Assembly: GCA_963402885.1 (NCBI GenBank)
Contig: OY727097.1
Location: forward strand, 6,572,001-6,636,000
Direction of reading: 5' to 3'
Source: Antedon bifida
Taxonomy: Eukaryota > Echinodermata > Crinoidea > Comatulida > Antedonidae
Length of the DNA: 64,000 nt
This document shows positions 37,401 through 51,700 of this stretch, piece by piece (position 1 is the first letter of the stretch; each line of letters begins with the position of its first letter). A program made the translations under genes and the position numbers. Under the pieces are notes generated by a model, which was not told where the DNA came from, searched no databases, and was given only the letters and a program-made list of their open reading frames with translations.

Positions 37401-37430
37401 AATGTTGTTAAAAAACTCTTTATAATATCT
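34411..37430. other. Spacer upstream of gene D; no gene recognised
   Basis: A LINE 3' tail lies at 34890-35018. A GTGTTTCCTTGTG segment near 36050 faintly recalls the blocks before genes A-C. The GC-richer stretch 35120-35640 and the piece 36790-36960 have no credible reading frame. No receptor exons were found, so nothing here completes gene E. Confidence 0.45.
34890..35018 (+). mobile_element. 3' end of a non-LTR retrotransposon (copy 2)
   Basis: Matches 15785-15935: GTATTTTAAGGGGGATGTGG, GATGCTTGTCACATG, CATCCCTTTCTTTT and GTGATAAAGTTTAATAAATAAA, followed by an A-rich tail. Severely 5'-truncated, with no coding part. Confidence 0.6.
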
Positions 37431-37439
37431 TGCTAAGAT

Positions 37440-37600
37440 AGAAATATGGAAAAATAGCGTCGAACTGCACATTAATGTTATCAAATCTACGTTTCGCGGT
37501 ACATCTGAGATAGATAAGGTAGGTATCCAAGGCGGAGATTTGTACCGAAGTTTTTGCATTGTGCTCGCCTATGTCAGAATTAACCATAATTTATATATAG
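37440..37600 (-). repeat. Copy of the 4.3-kb dispersed repeat
   Basis: The reverse complement of 4285-4420: AAATCTACGTTTCGCGGTAC, AGATAGATAAGGTAGGTATC, and TCCAAGGCGGAGATTTGTAC align with few differences. Here only the outer end of the repeat is present. Confidence 0.75.
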
Positions 37601-38683
37601 ATTTAAAATGTGTTGTGCATGTGCGCGGACGCAGACGAGAAGTAAGACAGTGAGTTGATCTGGGTCTCCGTATTAATTTAATTAATTAGTTAAATTAAAC
37701 TTAATGTCGGTAATTGTAGATCTTAATTAAGTTGGTTGATTATCGTAACTAATTTGCCTTTCAAATTTGTTTGTTTTGGTATTGACAGATAAATAAATGT
37801 ATTTTTTTTAAATAACGATTTTATATAAATAATTTCATTTGATTTCAGTCTTTTAATTAAGATTTTCCATATTACACAGGTACGATAAAATATCGTCCGA
37901 TAGAATACCAAACTTAGCGCGCTTATGAAGAACAATATTTCGAGGCGCGATAAGACATTGAATGTACTTTATGCTTTTTTTCATACTGTTAAAATATACT
38001 GGTAATAGGCCTATTAGTTCAATGTGATTTGCAGTATTTTGTATAGAATTTGAATCGTCAAAATAACTAGTCGTTTGCCTAGGTAGGTAAATTATAATAT
38101 AAAACATATATATCTCAATTTGATGATGTTAAAAGTGCCCGTTTTCGGATTTGATTGATTTGATTAGAAAATAGAAACACAAGCATAAGATAAACGTATA
38201 CAGTATATACCAGGTAAATACAACAAAAATACATTAAAGCCATATTTTTTTTAAAGCATTCTAACTTTATTGTTTGTAAAATGCTACCGAATAATATTTA
38301 AGGTTATTTGTTATTATTTATTATTAGTGACATTTAATTCAATCATACACAAAATAAAAGTGTATTACGTTTTCTCACTCCGAACCTTTAATGAACCTTT
38401 AACTAAATAATTAAATTATAAAACTAAAATAAAATGTATAGCTCTATTATACATGCAAGCGCATTTGAGTGAACACCTATGTCTATGTTTTAACTTAACT
38501 ACTGTACATCTACATATCTAATTACATAATATGGAATGCAGTTTGCAAAAATTAGAAAACAAGAAAAAGTAATGAATTGCCTCAACCAATACATTTTAGA
38601 AGTATATCTTTGACCTAAAAATGAAGTTTTTAGCATACACAATGCTCATTTTTAAAAATCAATCTAAACCTTTTGGTATGTTA

Positions 38684-38846
38684 GTTTTTAGTCGCGTGCA
38701 AACGCGACTTTACAGCTCACTATGTCGGTCGGTTGGTTGGTTGGTCGGTCGGTTAGTTAGTTGGTCGGTCGGTCGTTCGGTTGGTCGGTCGGTAAATACT
38801 AACTCAAATTTGAGCACGCTAACTGCAGCCATGTATATGACCTTGT
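38684..38846 (+). repeat. GGTC-repeat element, copy 3
   Basis: It begins TTTTTAGTCGCGTGC, then CGACTTTACAGCTCACTATG, a long (GGTC/GGTT)n core, then TTGAGCACGCTAACTGCAGCC. Same order as copies 1 and 2; the core length differs between copies. Confidence 0.75.
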
Positions 38847-39539
38847 TTATTTGTATTATTCTAAAATAATTACAATTGTTAGTAAAATCCCGAATGTCAA
38901 TTATGTCAATACTTGCAAAACATGACAATCAAAGGGGTAATAAATTTGTTAGTACGGATTTCAAAAATATATATATTGAAATCTTAATATGAACAAAGCG
39001 CAGTGGACTGAATTAGATTAACATTATTAAAATGCTCCTCTTTTACTGTATTTTTAAAATGCTGTTATTAAAACCATGAGAATTCTGAGTAAAACAAATA
39101 TTAAAATAAAATCGTAACAGTTTTTCTCCTTGAAAACGTCCAGAACAGATCTTTTCAAGTTCCAAGTTCAACAATAACAAAAGTCCATAACAATAACCAT
39201 CCAAAATATCCTGAAATATAAAATTATTGAAGAAACGTTTGCATTATATTTTTTTTATTTATCTTGTGTGGTTCACCACCACCTTTATTCATTCAATGTT
39301 TCATTACATATTTTCTAAAAATGTTCTACCTTTTTTCGTTATTTTCTGTTTTTCCTCATTGATATCTTAATTTTAACCTTAGTATCATACCATTAATACA
39401 AAGTATTTACTTCTTAAGATTTTTTGTTATTAAATCCTCTATTTAAAATAACCAATTGTATATAAATTAAAATACTTAACTACATACATATTCATTTATA
39501 TATATATATATATAAACAAATCAGGCAAAGAACATTAAT

Positions 39540-39707
39540 TTGTATGCCTAGGACTAAGTCATACTTAATTAATGTATAATATTATGCAAAAGTAAAAATG
39601 TGTGGAAAGGATATATATATATATATATATATATATCCTTTCCACACATTTTTACTTTTGCATAATATTATACATTAATTAAGTATGACTTAGTCCTAGG
39701 CATACAA
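39540..39707. repeat. 168-bp perfect palindrome with (AT)n loop
   Basis: The left arm starts TTGTATGCCTAGGACTAAG and ends GGAAAGGATATAT; the right arm is its exact reverse complement as read, meeting in an (AT)n centre near 39624. It lies immediately beyond the last recognisable coding sequence of gene E. Extruded cruciform DNA or a folded RNA of over 70 paired bases would be possible. Confidence 0.92.
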
Positions 39708-39743
39708 TACAAACCTTTCAGTTGTTGAACAAAGATGCATAAG

Positions 39744-42700
39744 TTATGGTGAAGTACAACCGCATCTTACACTTATAGTAAGCCCAAAAGCTGAAAAGAA
39801 AACATATTACTGAGTAAGATAATACATGATTGGAAGTTTGCGGATTTAATTGTATTAAAGGCTTACCTGTGGTGGTGTTTGTTGATCCAAGTGCACTACT
39901 TGGGCCATCTACTTCAATACCACCAACCATCCTCGAAAATTGAGAGTAGAATTGATATTGTGTATTTGGGATAAGATTATTAACAATAAATACATCATCA
40001 TCTGGTTCAGTTACTGATATAAATGAATCCATCTCCGATGATTTATACGATAGCTTCCGCTTTGTAATTGTTCCTGTTCCATAGTCTTCACCAGGAATCC
40101 AAGTGACGTCAAATGCTAGGGTGGATGCTGTCTGGTACACGATAGTTGGCGGTTCAGAACTGTACGGTAATGCTATAATTTTGAAAAGAAAATGTACAGA
40201 AGACTATTCCAAAAGAAAAGATAGGTCTATATGTTTTAGTTTTTCCATTATTGTATCATTTTTAAGATCAAAAGCGATTATTTTTTATTTTAACACCCAA
40301 AATCAACAAATTAGTAATTCCAATGTACGGATATGTAAGTTACCTACCTATACTACAGTTTGATCCAGCCCAAGCCTCATTACATTCATTAGGGCAACTT
40401 CCGTCTCGATTACAATCTGCAGATCCTCTGCAGTGACATGGGTAATTACACAAAACACCGAAGAATCCAGACGGACATGCCTCGGGAACTACACAAAAAA
40501 TCAGTTTTTAAACCATTTAAATTAAAGGAAATGATGTACAGTTGACTAATGTTATTTACCAAGAAGTTATCGTTTTTCTGTACAGTTTCTTGATTCTTGA
40601 ATGAGAAGTATTTCAATTTCTACTGTCTTTGATTAAACTGTATTGTATGTAATAGAAATTATGGTACTGCTTATTTTTATGCAAGGTTATAATCTAAAAT
40701 GCATGACACTGAGAAAATGTTTTCTAAATCTTGTATATATGATCAAAAGGAGAAATGAGTCGAATTAAATATTATTGAATAAAGTCTCTGAAAGGGAGAA
40801 AATGAAAAAAAGACAAAGACAAGAACTGATATACTATTACTGTACCTAGACAGTTATTGCCTGTGTAACCAGAAACACGTGTTGACCCAGAAGTACACCC
40901 TGCTACCAGGGAGTTGCTCCCCGCTGCTACTTAATTACACTGGCTGTCGTCACAGTTACATTTTTTCGTCAATCCGCTCCATAGCTAATAACTATACTTA
41001 ACAAAATTCTATTTTGCTAAGTAACAAATTGTGGTACTTTCACAGAAGTATATACTTTTAGAGTATACAGTACCTTGACAAGTATCACCAGTGTATCCAA
41101 ACGAACAGTCTGATCCGGATGAACATCCATTGTATGTATTACAATCACTGTCGTCACAGTAACATTCATGGCGACAATCCGCTCCATAGTATCCAGCCAT
41201 GCACTCTTAAAAAGATTTAAGATTTTAAGATAAAGATTTTAATATCAATAAGATAACCTTTGATGAGATACTGTAGATACCTTGTACGCAGAGAAGGAAC
41301 GTTTGATGGCGAGGGTTTCAAATAACGTGCCAAAGAAATTGAGGCAAGGGCACGTTCTTGTTTGTGATAGGAAATGGTTCAGCGCCGTACAAGTGACTTT
41401 TATCTATATGTGATAATGCAGTTTAGGTAGGTATCCAATCCTAAAGAGAATCATCAGGCCGTAAGACCACAGAGGAAATATATGTGTAGTTACTAAATCA
41501 AAAGCCTTGGTGATGTCAAGTAAAATATTAAAATGTCATAATAGTATCAGAAACAGCTGAGATGTGAAGGTATCTTTCAACGTGATTGTGACAAATATAG
41601 TGGATACATGATTTTTACATTCTTCCAAATTGTCCATTCGGAAATCATTATGTATGTAGGTAACAACGTTGTATTCTATAAAAAAACAGCTTTCAGGACA
41701 TTTTTATTATTAAATATCTATTTCTAAATTATTAAACCAAAATCGAATTGTTGCAATACGGTAGTGTTAAGCTAAAAAATATAGAAAACACGCAGTTTTA
41801 ATTGGTCTACTGTCTTTTGATTTTTGTCTTAGCCAAAATAACAACAATTATTACATAACAACCTGTATTGCAATCGTTTCCTCCAAAACCATTGATGCAT
41901 GCACAACCAACTGGATCAGGTGGACACCAAAGATATCCTCCGCAATTTGGAAAACAAAAAAAGTCGCAGTCACGCCCCAACTCGTCATTTCCACAACCTA
42001 AAAAATTAAAAATAAGACATATGACTTTGTATATAAGATTACATCGGAGATTGCCAGACCTTTTGCTCGATGGCAATGACTTGAAAAATCTTTGTTTATT
42101 CAATTATTTGATATATAAAACGTATGGTTATTTGTTATTCATTTTTATTTAAAGATGTATATATTCTTCACGAGTAGACTCATTTTTTGTATCGCCATAA
42201 AACAAAATCGTAGGAGGTATAATGAGCAGACCGTTTCTGTTCTGTTTCTTCATGCGTGAGAGGGCGATGAATTAGGGTGTGTACCGATGTTGCATTCGTT
42301 CAGATCATTGTCAAAGGTAAACATATATAGTTTAATCACAAAATCACTTTCAGACAGTGATATGGTGTAATGGTAAGGGATCAGAATAGTGTGTTTACTC
42401 ATTCGAAAAGGCTATTGGTATTGTCTTCCAGTGTGCTGATCTGGATAGTCACTGCACTGCTGATTGCCCTGGGTCCACAGAAGGCCACATCCAATGTTCT
42501 GCTGTTTCTAGTTAAGGTTGAGGACGATTATATAATTATTTTTATATTTACATTTAGGCCTAAACATAAACACAACTTATATAATTATATATATTATTAT
42601 TTTAATTGTATTATGTATTTGATCAAAATAAATTTCAATAACAATACTGTACATAAGAAAAAAGTACGGGGTTACCAGAAATACCGTAAATCTTCTAATA

Positions 42701-45700
42701 GTAACCCACTACTCTAATAGTAACCCTCCTTCTAATAGTAACCCACCCTAAAAACAATCAACGAATTGCAATTAGGGTTACAATTAGAAGATTTACGGTA
42801 TACTAATAAAAGGAAGTAAACTTCTTCTTCTTTCTTGGAGATCCAAGAAACATTTATTATATATGGCCTTTGGCCCAAATAATATACAATGTAATACAAT
42901 ATTAAATAAATATAATTTGAGTGCGTTTAAAAATTCTGTTCTACGTTTAAATGAAAAAAATAAATATTTTCCAATAAGATCAGAATTTGTGGTAGACATA
43001 AGATAAATATATTTTAATTTTATGAAATTATGAATTTAGTTCTAATATCTGAATAAAATGGACAAACTAAAGTGAAATGATATTCATCTTCAATTGATTG
43101 TAAAGCACATAATTTGCATAATCTTTCATTTCTATTTATACAATTCCATCTTCCTTTTTTAATTTCTAATTCTAATATTCCTAGTCTTATATTAGTCATA
43201 ATTTGTCTATGTTTGTAAGTTGTTACTTTAGTTAGATATTCTTCAATTCCAAAATTATATTTAATGTGTTTGTAATATTGGAGCTTAGAGTGTAGCCTAG
43301 TATCTTCATAGAATTTCTGTCGTTCAATGTCTGTAAGCCTTTGTTTAAAATTTGAAATAAAAGTATATATATTATTAACCTGTTGTGAGTACCATATGTT
43401 ACCAAATCCATTTATGCATAGTATTTGTTTTACGTCATTGGCCCAATATTGCTCATTTCTTTGAGCTTTTCTATATTGAAAATCATAACATTGTTTAATA
43501 AATTTGTCATTATCCATTTGGATTACTCTTAGCCAGTAACGAATTATATTAATGATAATTTGAATTTGGATAGTAAATCTTCCACATTCTCCTCTCACTG
43601 CAACACTTGGTGCAGAATTACCTATTCCTAGAATGTATTTACAGAATCTTAGATGAACTTTCTCTAATACTGATATATCATTTAAACCCCATATTTCACT
43701 ACCATAAAGTAAGATTGGCATAATCTTAACATCAAATATGGTTCCATATAATAACTTGGAGGTTGCCAAAACGCCTATGGGTCAATCCCTTTAATGTGAA
43801 CAAAGCTTTATTAGCTTGTTGACAATTGTATTCTTTTTTGCTTTATTCCAATTACCATTTGAGTTGAAAACAACTCCTAAATATTTAAAGAATTTGACAA
43901 TGTCAACTGTATTTCCATTGTAATTCCATTTTTCAAATTTGTTAAGATTACCACCATTCTTAAACACTACAATATTACTCTTGTTAACATTAACAGTTAC
44001 ATCCCATCTTGTAGAGTAGGTAGATAACTTGTTTAAATAATATAAGGTCGACCATAAACGGTATAACCAAACAATATAAGGTCATCTGCATAGAGTAAAT
44101 GATTAATTTTTAGATTTCCTATTGGGATTCTATGCTCGTCGCCTTCCTCATTTAATGTTTCACTCAAATCATTAATAAAAATATTAAATAAAAAAGACGA
44201 GAGTGGCGAACCCTGTTGTATACCTATTAAACATTTGAAAGAATTACTAATATTGCCGTCGACCTTAACATGTGCTGATAACTTATTGTACATTGAATTA
44301 ATAACGTTTAACATTTTCCTTTTACTCCTGAATTTTGTAGTTTTATGTGAAGATATTGATGTCAATGAAAGCAACATATACTTTCCCACGATTTTTTCTT
44401 AGGTATTTGTTAATTATTGTGTTAAGAATAAATACATTATCCGATGTTCTGAACCCCTTTCTAAAACCGGCTTGTTCCTGAGGTAGAATGTTATTATCTT
44501 CTGCCCAAAATTGTAATCTTTTATTAATAATATGTAAGAAAATTTTAGCAAAAACAGGAATAAGTGGTATTCCTCTATAATTCTCTGGTTGTTCTTTGTC
44601 ACCTTTTTAAAATATTGGGATAATAAGGCAGGTTGCCCATTGCTGTGGAAACTGTCCTGTATTATACATTATATAATTTTGTTATTAGATTGATTACATT
44701 TTGAGATGAGTGTATAAAAAGTTCTGGTAATAATCCATCGATTCCAGGTGGTTTACCTGTTTTGTTGGGATTTAATGGCATGAATTACCTCATCTACTGT
44801 AATGTCATTATTTAGGTCAAATTCGTTCAGGTTCATTAGTAATGATACTTTCTACATTTTGATTATCTCTATTTTCATTATTATAAAATAAGGATTCGAA
44901 GTGAGTGCGCCATGTATTAATATGTATGTTATTTGGAAAATTTTGTTTTGTTTGTTTTAGTTTAATCCAGAATGATTTTGAATTTTTTTCTCCTAATGAT
45001 CTAATCAATTCTCAACTACTCAACATGAGTAGTAGTAGTCGTAACAAGTCAATAAACAATATGACATAGCCCTTTAAACTTTTCTATTTCTTTATGTTTG
45101 TATGTAGGTAGCGTAGAAAGTTTCATCATACAGAAAATATAAAGAAAAAAAATAGCACTGTAAGTACGCTTCATTGCATTAAATCAACTTAAATATGATA
45201 AATTACATGCTATAGAAATATAAATTAGGCTATTACCAGTTTCGCAAGCATCGCCTTTAAATCCAGATGGACAAATACAGACACCCGTCTTATCGTCACA
45301 CACTCCACCATTATAACATACGGGACAGTCCATTTCACAGTTTGGAGGATTCCATTTTGGTGAAGGACAAGCTAATAAACAAATTTAAAAAAAATCTAAA
45401 TACATTGCTTTTATGAAAGCGATTTTATTGGATCGTGATTATAGTGATATTCATTTTACTTTTATTTCGGATACGTACGTCCATATAGCTACAAGACCAA
45501 TTGCATTCCATTAAAAAAAACAAGTTTAAACAAAAATGGCAAACACAAAAAAGAAAAGAAACCGGTATCAGATCATCTCCATCATTTTGTATTGGAGCCT
45601 GTTGAGTCGGATGGTGAAATCCTGGTAAAAATCATTGCTTGGTTGTTTTGAAAGCTTACTTAAGAAAATATAGTAAATGACTTAAACATAGTCAAGATGA

Positions 45701-48700
45701 TGTTTTGATAAATGTGACCCTAGATATATGAAGTGTGGTTAATAATTATACTTTTTTCCGATTTAGTTACTTTATGTTCCTATTATATGCATAATCAAGT
45801 ATTTATTGTTTTCATTTTCATTATTCTTTAGATATGCTAAGTCATTTATGACATTTATTCTACTTTCAATTTGATATTCTTTTATTGTTTTATATATATG
45901 GCTAATCATAGTTTCAAAACGTTCCGTCGGTAACGGTAAATAATTATTATATCACCAAAATACTAAAGTTTAAAAAAAAATGTGTTTATAACTTATTGAA
46001 ACAGAGTTCTTTTCTTATGAGTGAAATAGTCCATGCTTATTGAACCAATAATTGTGCTCAACTATTGTATGTAAGCTATTATTTGTGAAAAAAGTTGAAG
46101 GTAAATATAAACTAGTTTGCAAATTGAAAAAATAAAACGTCAAACAAATAGTTTCAAATTGTTTTGTATATCATTGTGCAAAGTGATTTAGATTTAGATA
46201 ATCGCATTTACAGCGTACTCAATCAAAAAGTCATGATTTGTAATTAAAAACCTCTACCTACCTCTAACAATCAGCCTCATGATACCATGGTTACCATCCG
46301 GGCTATCACCTGTATAACATTCATATACGCCATCATCTTTTTTTCGTATGTTTTCAATCACAGCAGACGTATTACCCCTCAGATTGTGTATTTCCTCACC
46401 GTAATTATGTCTCCAACGTAAATCGTTAAGATCACCACCTTTACTAAGGTTGATAGTGACAGACTCTCCAATGCCAACTGCTATTGTTCTGTACTCCATT
46501 CTAATTACAGCTGCAAAGAATAAGAGATAAAAATGTTCTAGAATAAGAGTTAATTTTGAATAGTGAAAATGATGGTATAAATATAAGATAAGATGAGATA
46601 TATCATGCAATTACTCACCAGAAGCGGATGTCAAGACAATTGCTGAATTTGCGACTACCCCATTTTGCTTTGCTTCAAATGAGAAAACACCAACTCTCTC
46701 AGTCTGAGTATGTAAGTCATTAACACCTAGATACGTGAGATCGGTGAGTACAGCGAATTCAATTCTGCTGCTTGTGTCAAATATTTTACCGTTTGGCATA
46801 CCTATCGTTTGACTCGTCTCGTAGTCATCACTTGTATATCCAGTATCATCCCAAGTCACGTTATCTTTTCCATCAATATTCTTGTATAATATTCCAACTG
46901 ATAAATCTCCGATGTCTCTGTCGTATCGAAGTCCTCGAAAGCAACTGCTAGATGACACAAGTGGTGTCCTAGAAGCAATGACTATATCTAATGGATCTTA
47001 AAAATAATAACACATTTATGATTTTCAGTCATCCTAATGCAGTTAATAAGTAGAAACTAACACACAAGCAAGAGTAACACTTTTTTTTCTGAATTTCAAT
47101 CGCGGTCATCTGATATAAGACTGGAATTATCGACGCTTAATAGCACAAAATAAGAATAAATGTGGCTTGGATAGCAGCGTTTTATTTGTTAAGTACAATT
47201 AATGTGTTGATTACTCAGACCATAGTGTCATGTAAAAAACGTAACGCCAAAAATACAATATATTTTTAGTATCTCTTTTTCAATATACAATGGAATCATG
47301 ATTGTAACATTTCAAACTTACGTTTCTCTTGTCAATTTACAATTGTCCAATAAAATGAAAAAAAATTAAATTAAAATAGAATCCCGATACCAGGTGACTG
47401 ATAAAAACATACATATGTCTTCAAACATGCACCCGATTCTGTAGCTGTTAGTACACTCAGTGTGGAAGACTGTCGACAGTCTGCCAGAGACCTGTCTGAC
47501 TGTATTAAGTACTTTTAATACACGATATCGCTGTCATTAGGTTCCTATCTAGAGACAATTTGTAACGTTATAATAGTGTATTCAATATAAAATCCACTCG
47601 GCAACCAGAATAGTAGCAGGTTTATCGTATTGCCATGCAAGAATGGATAGGCGTTTTCCTCTGCTTTTTGGCCTTCTAGTCAGTTATTGTTATTGATTAT
47701 ACGAATTACGTAATTAGTTTAGTAGCTCATCTACCTTTTTAGCAGGGCATACTCAATATCGTAGAGGCTAGGCCTACTACACTCAGGTTAAGTATGAGTT
47801 GGCATGGTACGAGTCGACCAGGGTACAACCACTAGCCTTACTAGAAGAACATAGGCTATAGGTCTGCGGGAATGGGAAATCTGGCCTAGAAGGCATAGGC
47901 CTACAGGAATCCAGTCAAGTCGCCCCATCGCAAAGTCGCCCCATCGCAAAGTCGCCCCATCGCAAAGTCGCCCCATCGCAAAGTCGCCCAATACAAAGTC
48001 GCCCCATCGCATTGGGTACGCCCAAAAAAAAGCCATCATATGAGCATTAAAAGGTCTCGTAGAGCCAGCGGTGTTAGCCTACTACGCATCACTACTACTA
48101 CTAGCTAGGCCTAGCCTAGAGTTCATTTTAAATTAAGTAGGCCTAGGGCTCGAGTAGTAATTTCGGTCGCGTTTTCGGCCTATTTTTCAGGAAATGTGAG
48201 AGGTGAGGTGGGTTAGCCAAGCTAGGCTAACCTAACCTGTAAGTAGTATTCTAGCCCATCCATGATGGGTACGCCCGGGTTGGAATTGGTACATGTTGAC
48301 CCGTATCCGTATTCTTCTAGCTAGGGTGCTGGTAAACCCGTACCCATGCCATCCAACTTAGCTAACTCGTACCCAAATAATTGGTCAACTCGTACCCTGG
48401 GCTAACCCATACCTAAACCAACCCGTATGTAATATAAATATAAAATATAATAGTTAATTATATCTCAACCGTAATAGTAATATTAGTAAATAACGATTAT
48501 TTTATTTACCATTACTATTACTGTTACTGTTGAGATATAATTAACTATTATATTTTATTTGGAATACCAACCGAATGAATCTTTTTAATGAATATAAATA
48601 TACTTTTAATAGCATTAAACATAGGTACGGGCCAGCCCATGATGAGTACGAGCCAGCCCATGAGGGTATGAGTGAGCCAAAATGTTGGGTACGAGTTGGC

Positions 48701-51700
48701 ATGGGTACGGGTTGACCTGTATCCTTCTTGCTAATCTTACTAGGCCTAGTAGAGTAGGTCTACGCTACCAAGTCCGGCTACAATAATGGTATTCTGTTTA
48801 TAGCTTTATTGGGCGATAGCTTGGTTCAAATCTGGGTTGGGACGGCTTTTTGTCATTCTAAAACAGATTTCCTTATCATAATAAAATAATATATGAATTT
48901 AACTGTAATATTGTATACATAATATTAGTAATTGCCATTGCATTTATTATTATTATTATATCATATACGGTTACCCCTTAATTATACTATAGTATAAAAC
49001 TATAATTTCCTTGTTATATTTTACAATATTTTCTTCACAATTCAACAATTTTGTCTTTCACAGCACAAATTATCATACTGAATCATCAGTATTTTCTTGA
49101 GGCTAAACTACAGTACACGGTATACTGGTACTACCATCATTCCTGGCCCGTCAACCTGGACCACATTACAGTATGGTCCAACACATAAGTACAGCCATAC
49201 TACTGATTTAAAATAGTGAATTACACCCTGTGGTCAAGACTTTATTTGCTCTTATGCTTATTTCCTCCAAATACAGAGTATGTAGGGCTTTCAATTTGCT
49301 TTTATACATGTTAATTTAAAAATCGTTTATGCCTATTGTTGTATCAAATTTAGACTTTAAATACTGGGATGATCACCCTAAATTTTCTTTTTCAATTAAT
49401 AATTTTATATTTCACAGCTTTTTATTCATAACTGTTAAATTGCATCCCAATACATGGTACCTATTGGTATTATATCTAAAAATACAAAGGTGGCCAACAC
49501 AGATAGTTTGATATATACAGTACTCTCTTATAAATAGATGTATCTCTCTAAACTACTCCAACTACCTAATTAGCATACTACTGTACACTTTGTAGACAAG
49601 AAATAAATTGTATCCACCTAGAGGACTTATGGTAGTACAGTCGATCGTCCTGTCACTGGCCCGGTCAACATAATCTACGCCTAGATTATTACAGTAATTA
49701 AAGTAATTATTACAGAGATTTTTTTTTTTTTCAGAAAAGTTATGTGTAGAGAAAGCAGTACTCGTATTAAAAACTAAGCAGGTTGTACTCTTGAACGCAA
49801 ACTGGCAGGATATTTTAAATATTTTTTATTGTTGAAATGATGGAATCCTAACTTCATTTTCCACGAATTGGAGACAAAGACATATTACGATCCTTTTATT
49901 TAAATTTATTTGGATAGACCTCCATGTAAATTCATTAAAGGCTATATGATTGTTTTATATTTTAATATGTGATAGTAGAAAATCATTGTGCATAATGAGG
50001 ACTAAGAATCTAATATTTACTTGCATTCTCATCTTTTTAAAATTGTATTTATAATGCTGGTAATGAGTTTACTATTGAAAAAGTCAAATTGTGGCACACC
50101 TCTAACCTTGTTAGAACTGACTGTGTTCTACATTATTCTGCTATATAATAGTGCTTCCACCATACTTCAACCTGGTAATTGAATAAATTCCACCGGGGTA
50201 AAATTTAAACTAATTATCATCCTTTAACATAAAGTATCCTCCTGAAACATGTATTTGTACTGTACTTCATCTAATATCCATTACTTAATACTAATTTGGG
50301 TGATTTATGTCTAACTTCAGGAATGATCTGAGGCTAGAAAAACGAATTTCTGTACATATAATTTATATAAAAAATAAACCAATGTTTTCCTAATAACTTA
50401 ACCCCTAGGTTGATAACTAACAAAGAAATTATTGGAATTGTGTTCTTACACTATAGGTGTACTGTATCTACATATGCATACTGCGTTGAAAAGAAGAATG
50501 TTTTATAGTTATTATAGGTTATTTCCAAATATTAAAGGTCTGATATCTAACAGAAAATAAATGTTACCAAACTATGTTTTTGAAAATCTTTATGATATAA
50601 TAATTATAATAATATGAACATAATATTAAATTATATTGACTATTTTTGATAATCATCATGTCCTTATAAATTCATTTATATTTATTTTGTGGTAATATAG
50701 TTCATATATTATGTATTAAATAAATTGGTAAGGCCCTATACTGTTTATATTTAAGGAAAGTTTATATACACTATTATTTTATGCCTACCAATATTAGTAT
50801 TAATTGTTTATGTAACTATTTTGTCTAATTCCATTAGATTTTTGTATAGGCCAATGGCATTAATGTTTTTCTCAAAGCAAATTAGCCTAATAATGCCATA
50901 TTTAGACACATAATTCATTGATTTCTGATATTCTGTACTTGTGTATGCATTACTAAAATAGTAGTTATTTTATTACTTTTATAATGTATGTATAAACATT
51001 TATTCATTTTTTTTTTTACATTTTTTAATTTAAAAATTATTAAAATACCTATCTCCTTTCTGTTATTGTTACTATTATAATATTTTTTGAGGCAGATTGA
51101 TTTCAATAAAAAAAATTTAAAACAATTAATTTGACTTATAGTGTACTATGTTAGTTCAGAAGATGAAGTGTGTGTGGGCAGAATCCGGTGTGTTGGAGGT
51201 TGGTGATGTGAGGTGTATTTTTGTCACTTTAAGTCCTAAATTAGATGTTTTCTGAAGAAAAGAAGTAATAGGATAGGCTTTCAAACAACTTCAAGAAGAT
51301 TCACACATAAATAATTACTTCCAAATAAAATAGTATGTAACAGTGTATATTACAGTACATTGAATAAACTCGAGCGGAAAAATAACACACATAAAAAAAC
51401 ATTCATTTTCTTGTCGAAAAGTGCCCTCTCTAGTTTTCTATTAATTTATTAATAATTATTATTAATTAATGAGTAATATAAACATATTTTTAACATTTAT
51501 TGCTTGAAGCTTATTCTACTCCTAACAAAGTTTCATACCTCCAAATTTCATCAACGTATTCAAAGCACTTCAATAAATATCACATTGAACATTAAAAATT
51601 AGGGTTATGATAGAATTTTGCTTAAAAACATATACAAAAAACATCGATAAAAAATATTTTTTTCACATCACCAACACACCAGATTCTGCCCACACACACT

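Larger units (their letters stand above)
47428..51210. repeat. Left arm of giant inverted repeat in gene E intron 1
   Basis: It starts TGCACCCGATTCTGTAGCTG and is the reverse complement of the arm ending at 59705. Matching continues, with indels and substitutions, to about 51204, where the arms stop pairing. It contains GTACCC/GGGTAC-rich degenerate repeats (48265-48425 and 48625-48725), a SINE fragment (48810-48880) and an arm-specific minisatellite (47918-48012). No protein-coding gene is seen. Confidence 0.9.

Noticed and set aside
34411-39743. Missing 3' exons of gene E
   Set aside because: The landmark segments for FN3-2, FN3-3 and the ITAM tail were looked for and not found. A short hydrophobic stretch near 39145-39200 is in a poor frame and does not match the family TM exon.
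47918-48012. CRISPR-like array
   Set aside because: Units are contiguous 16-bp repeats with no spacers, in eukaryotic DNA.
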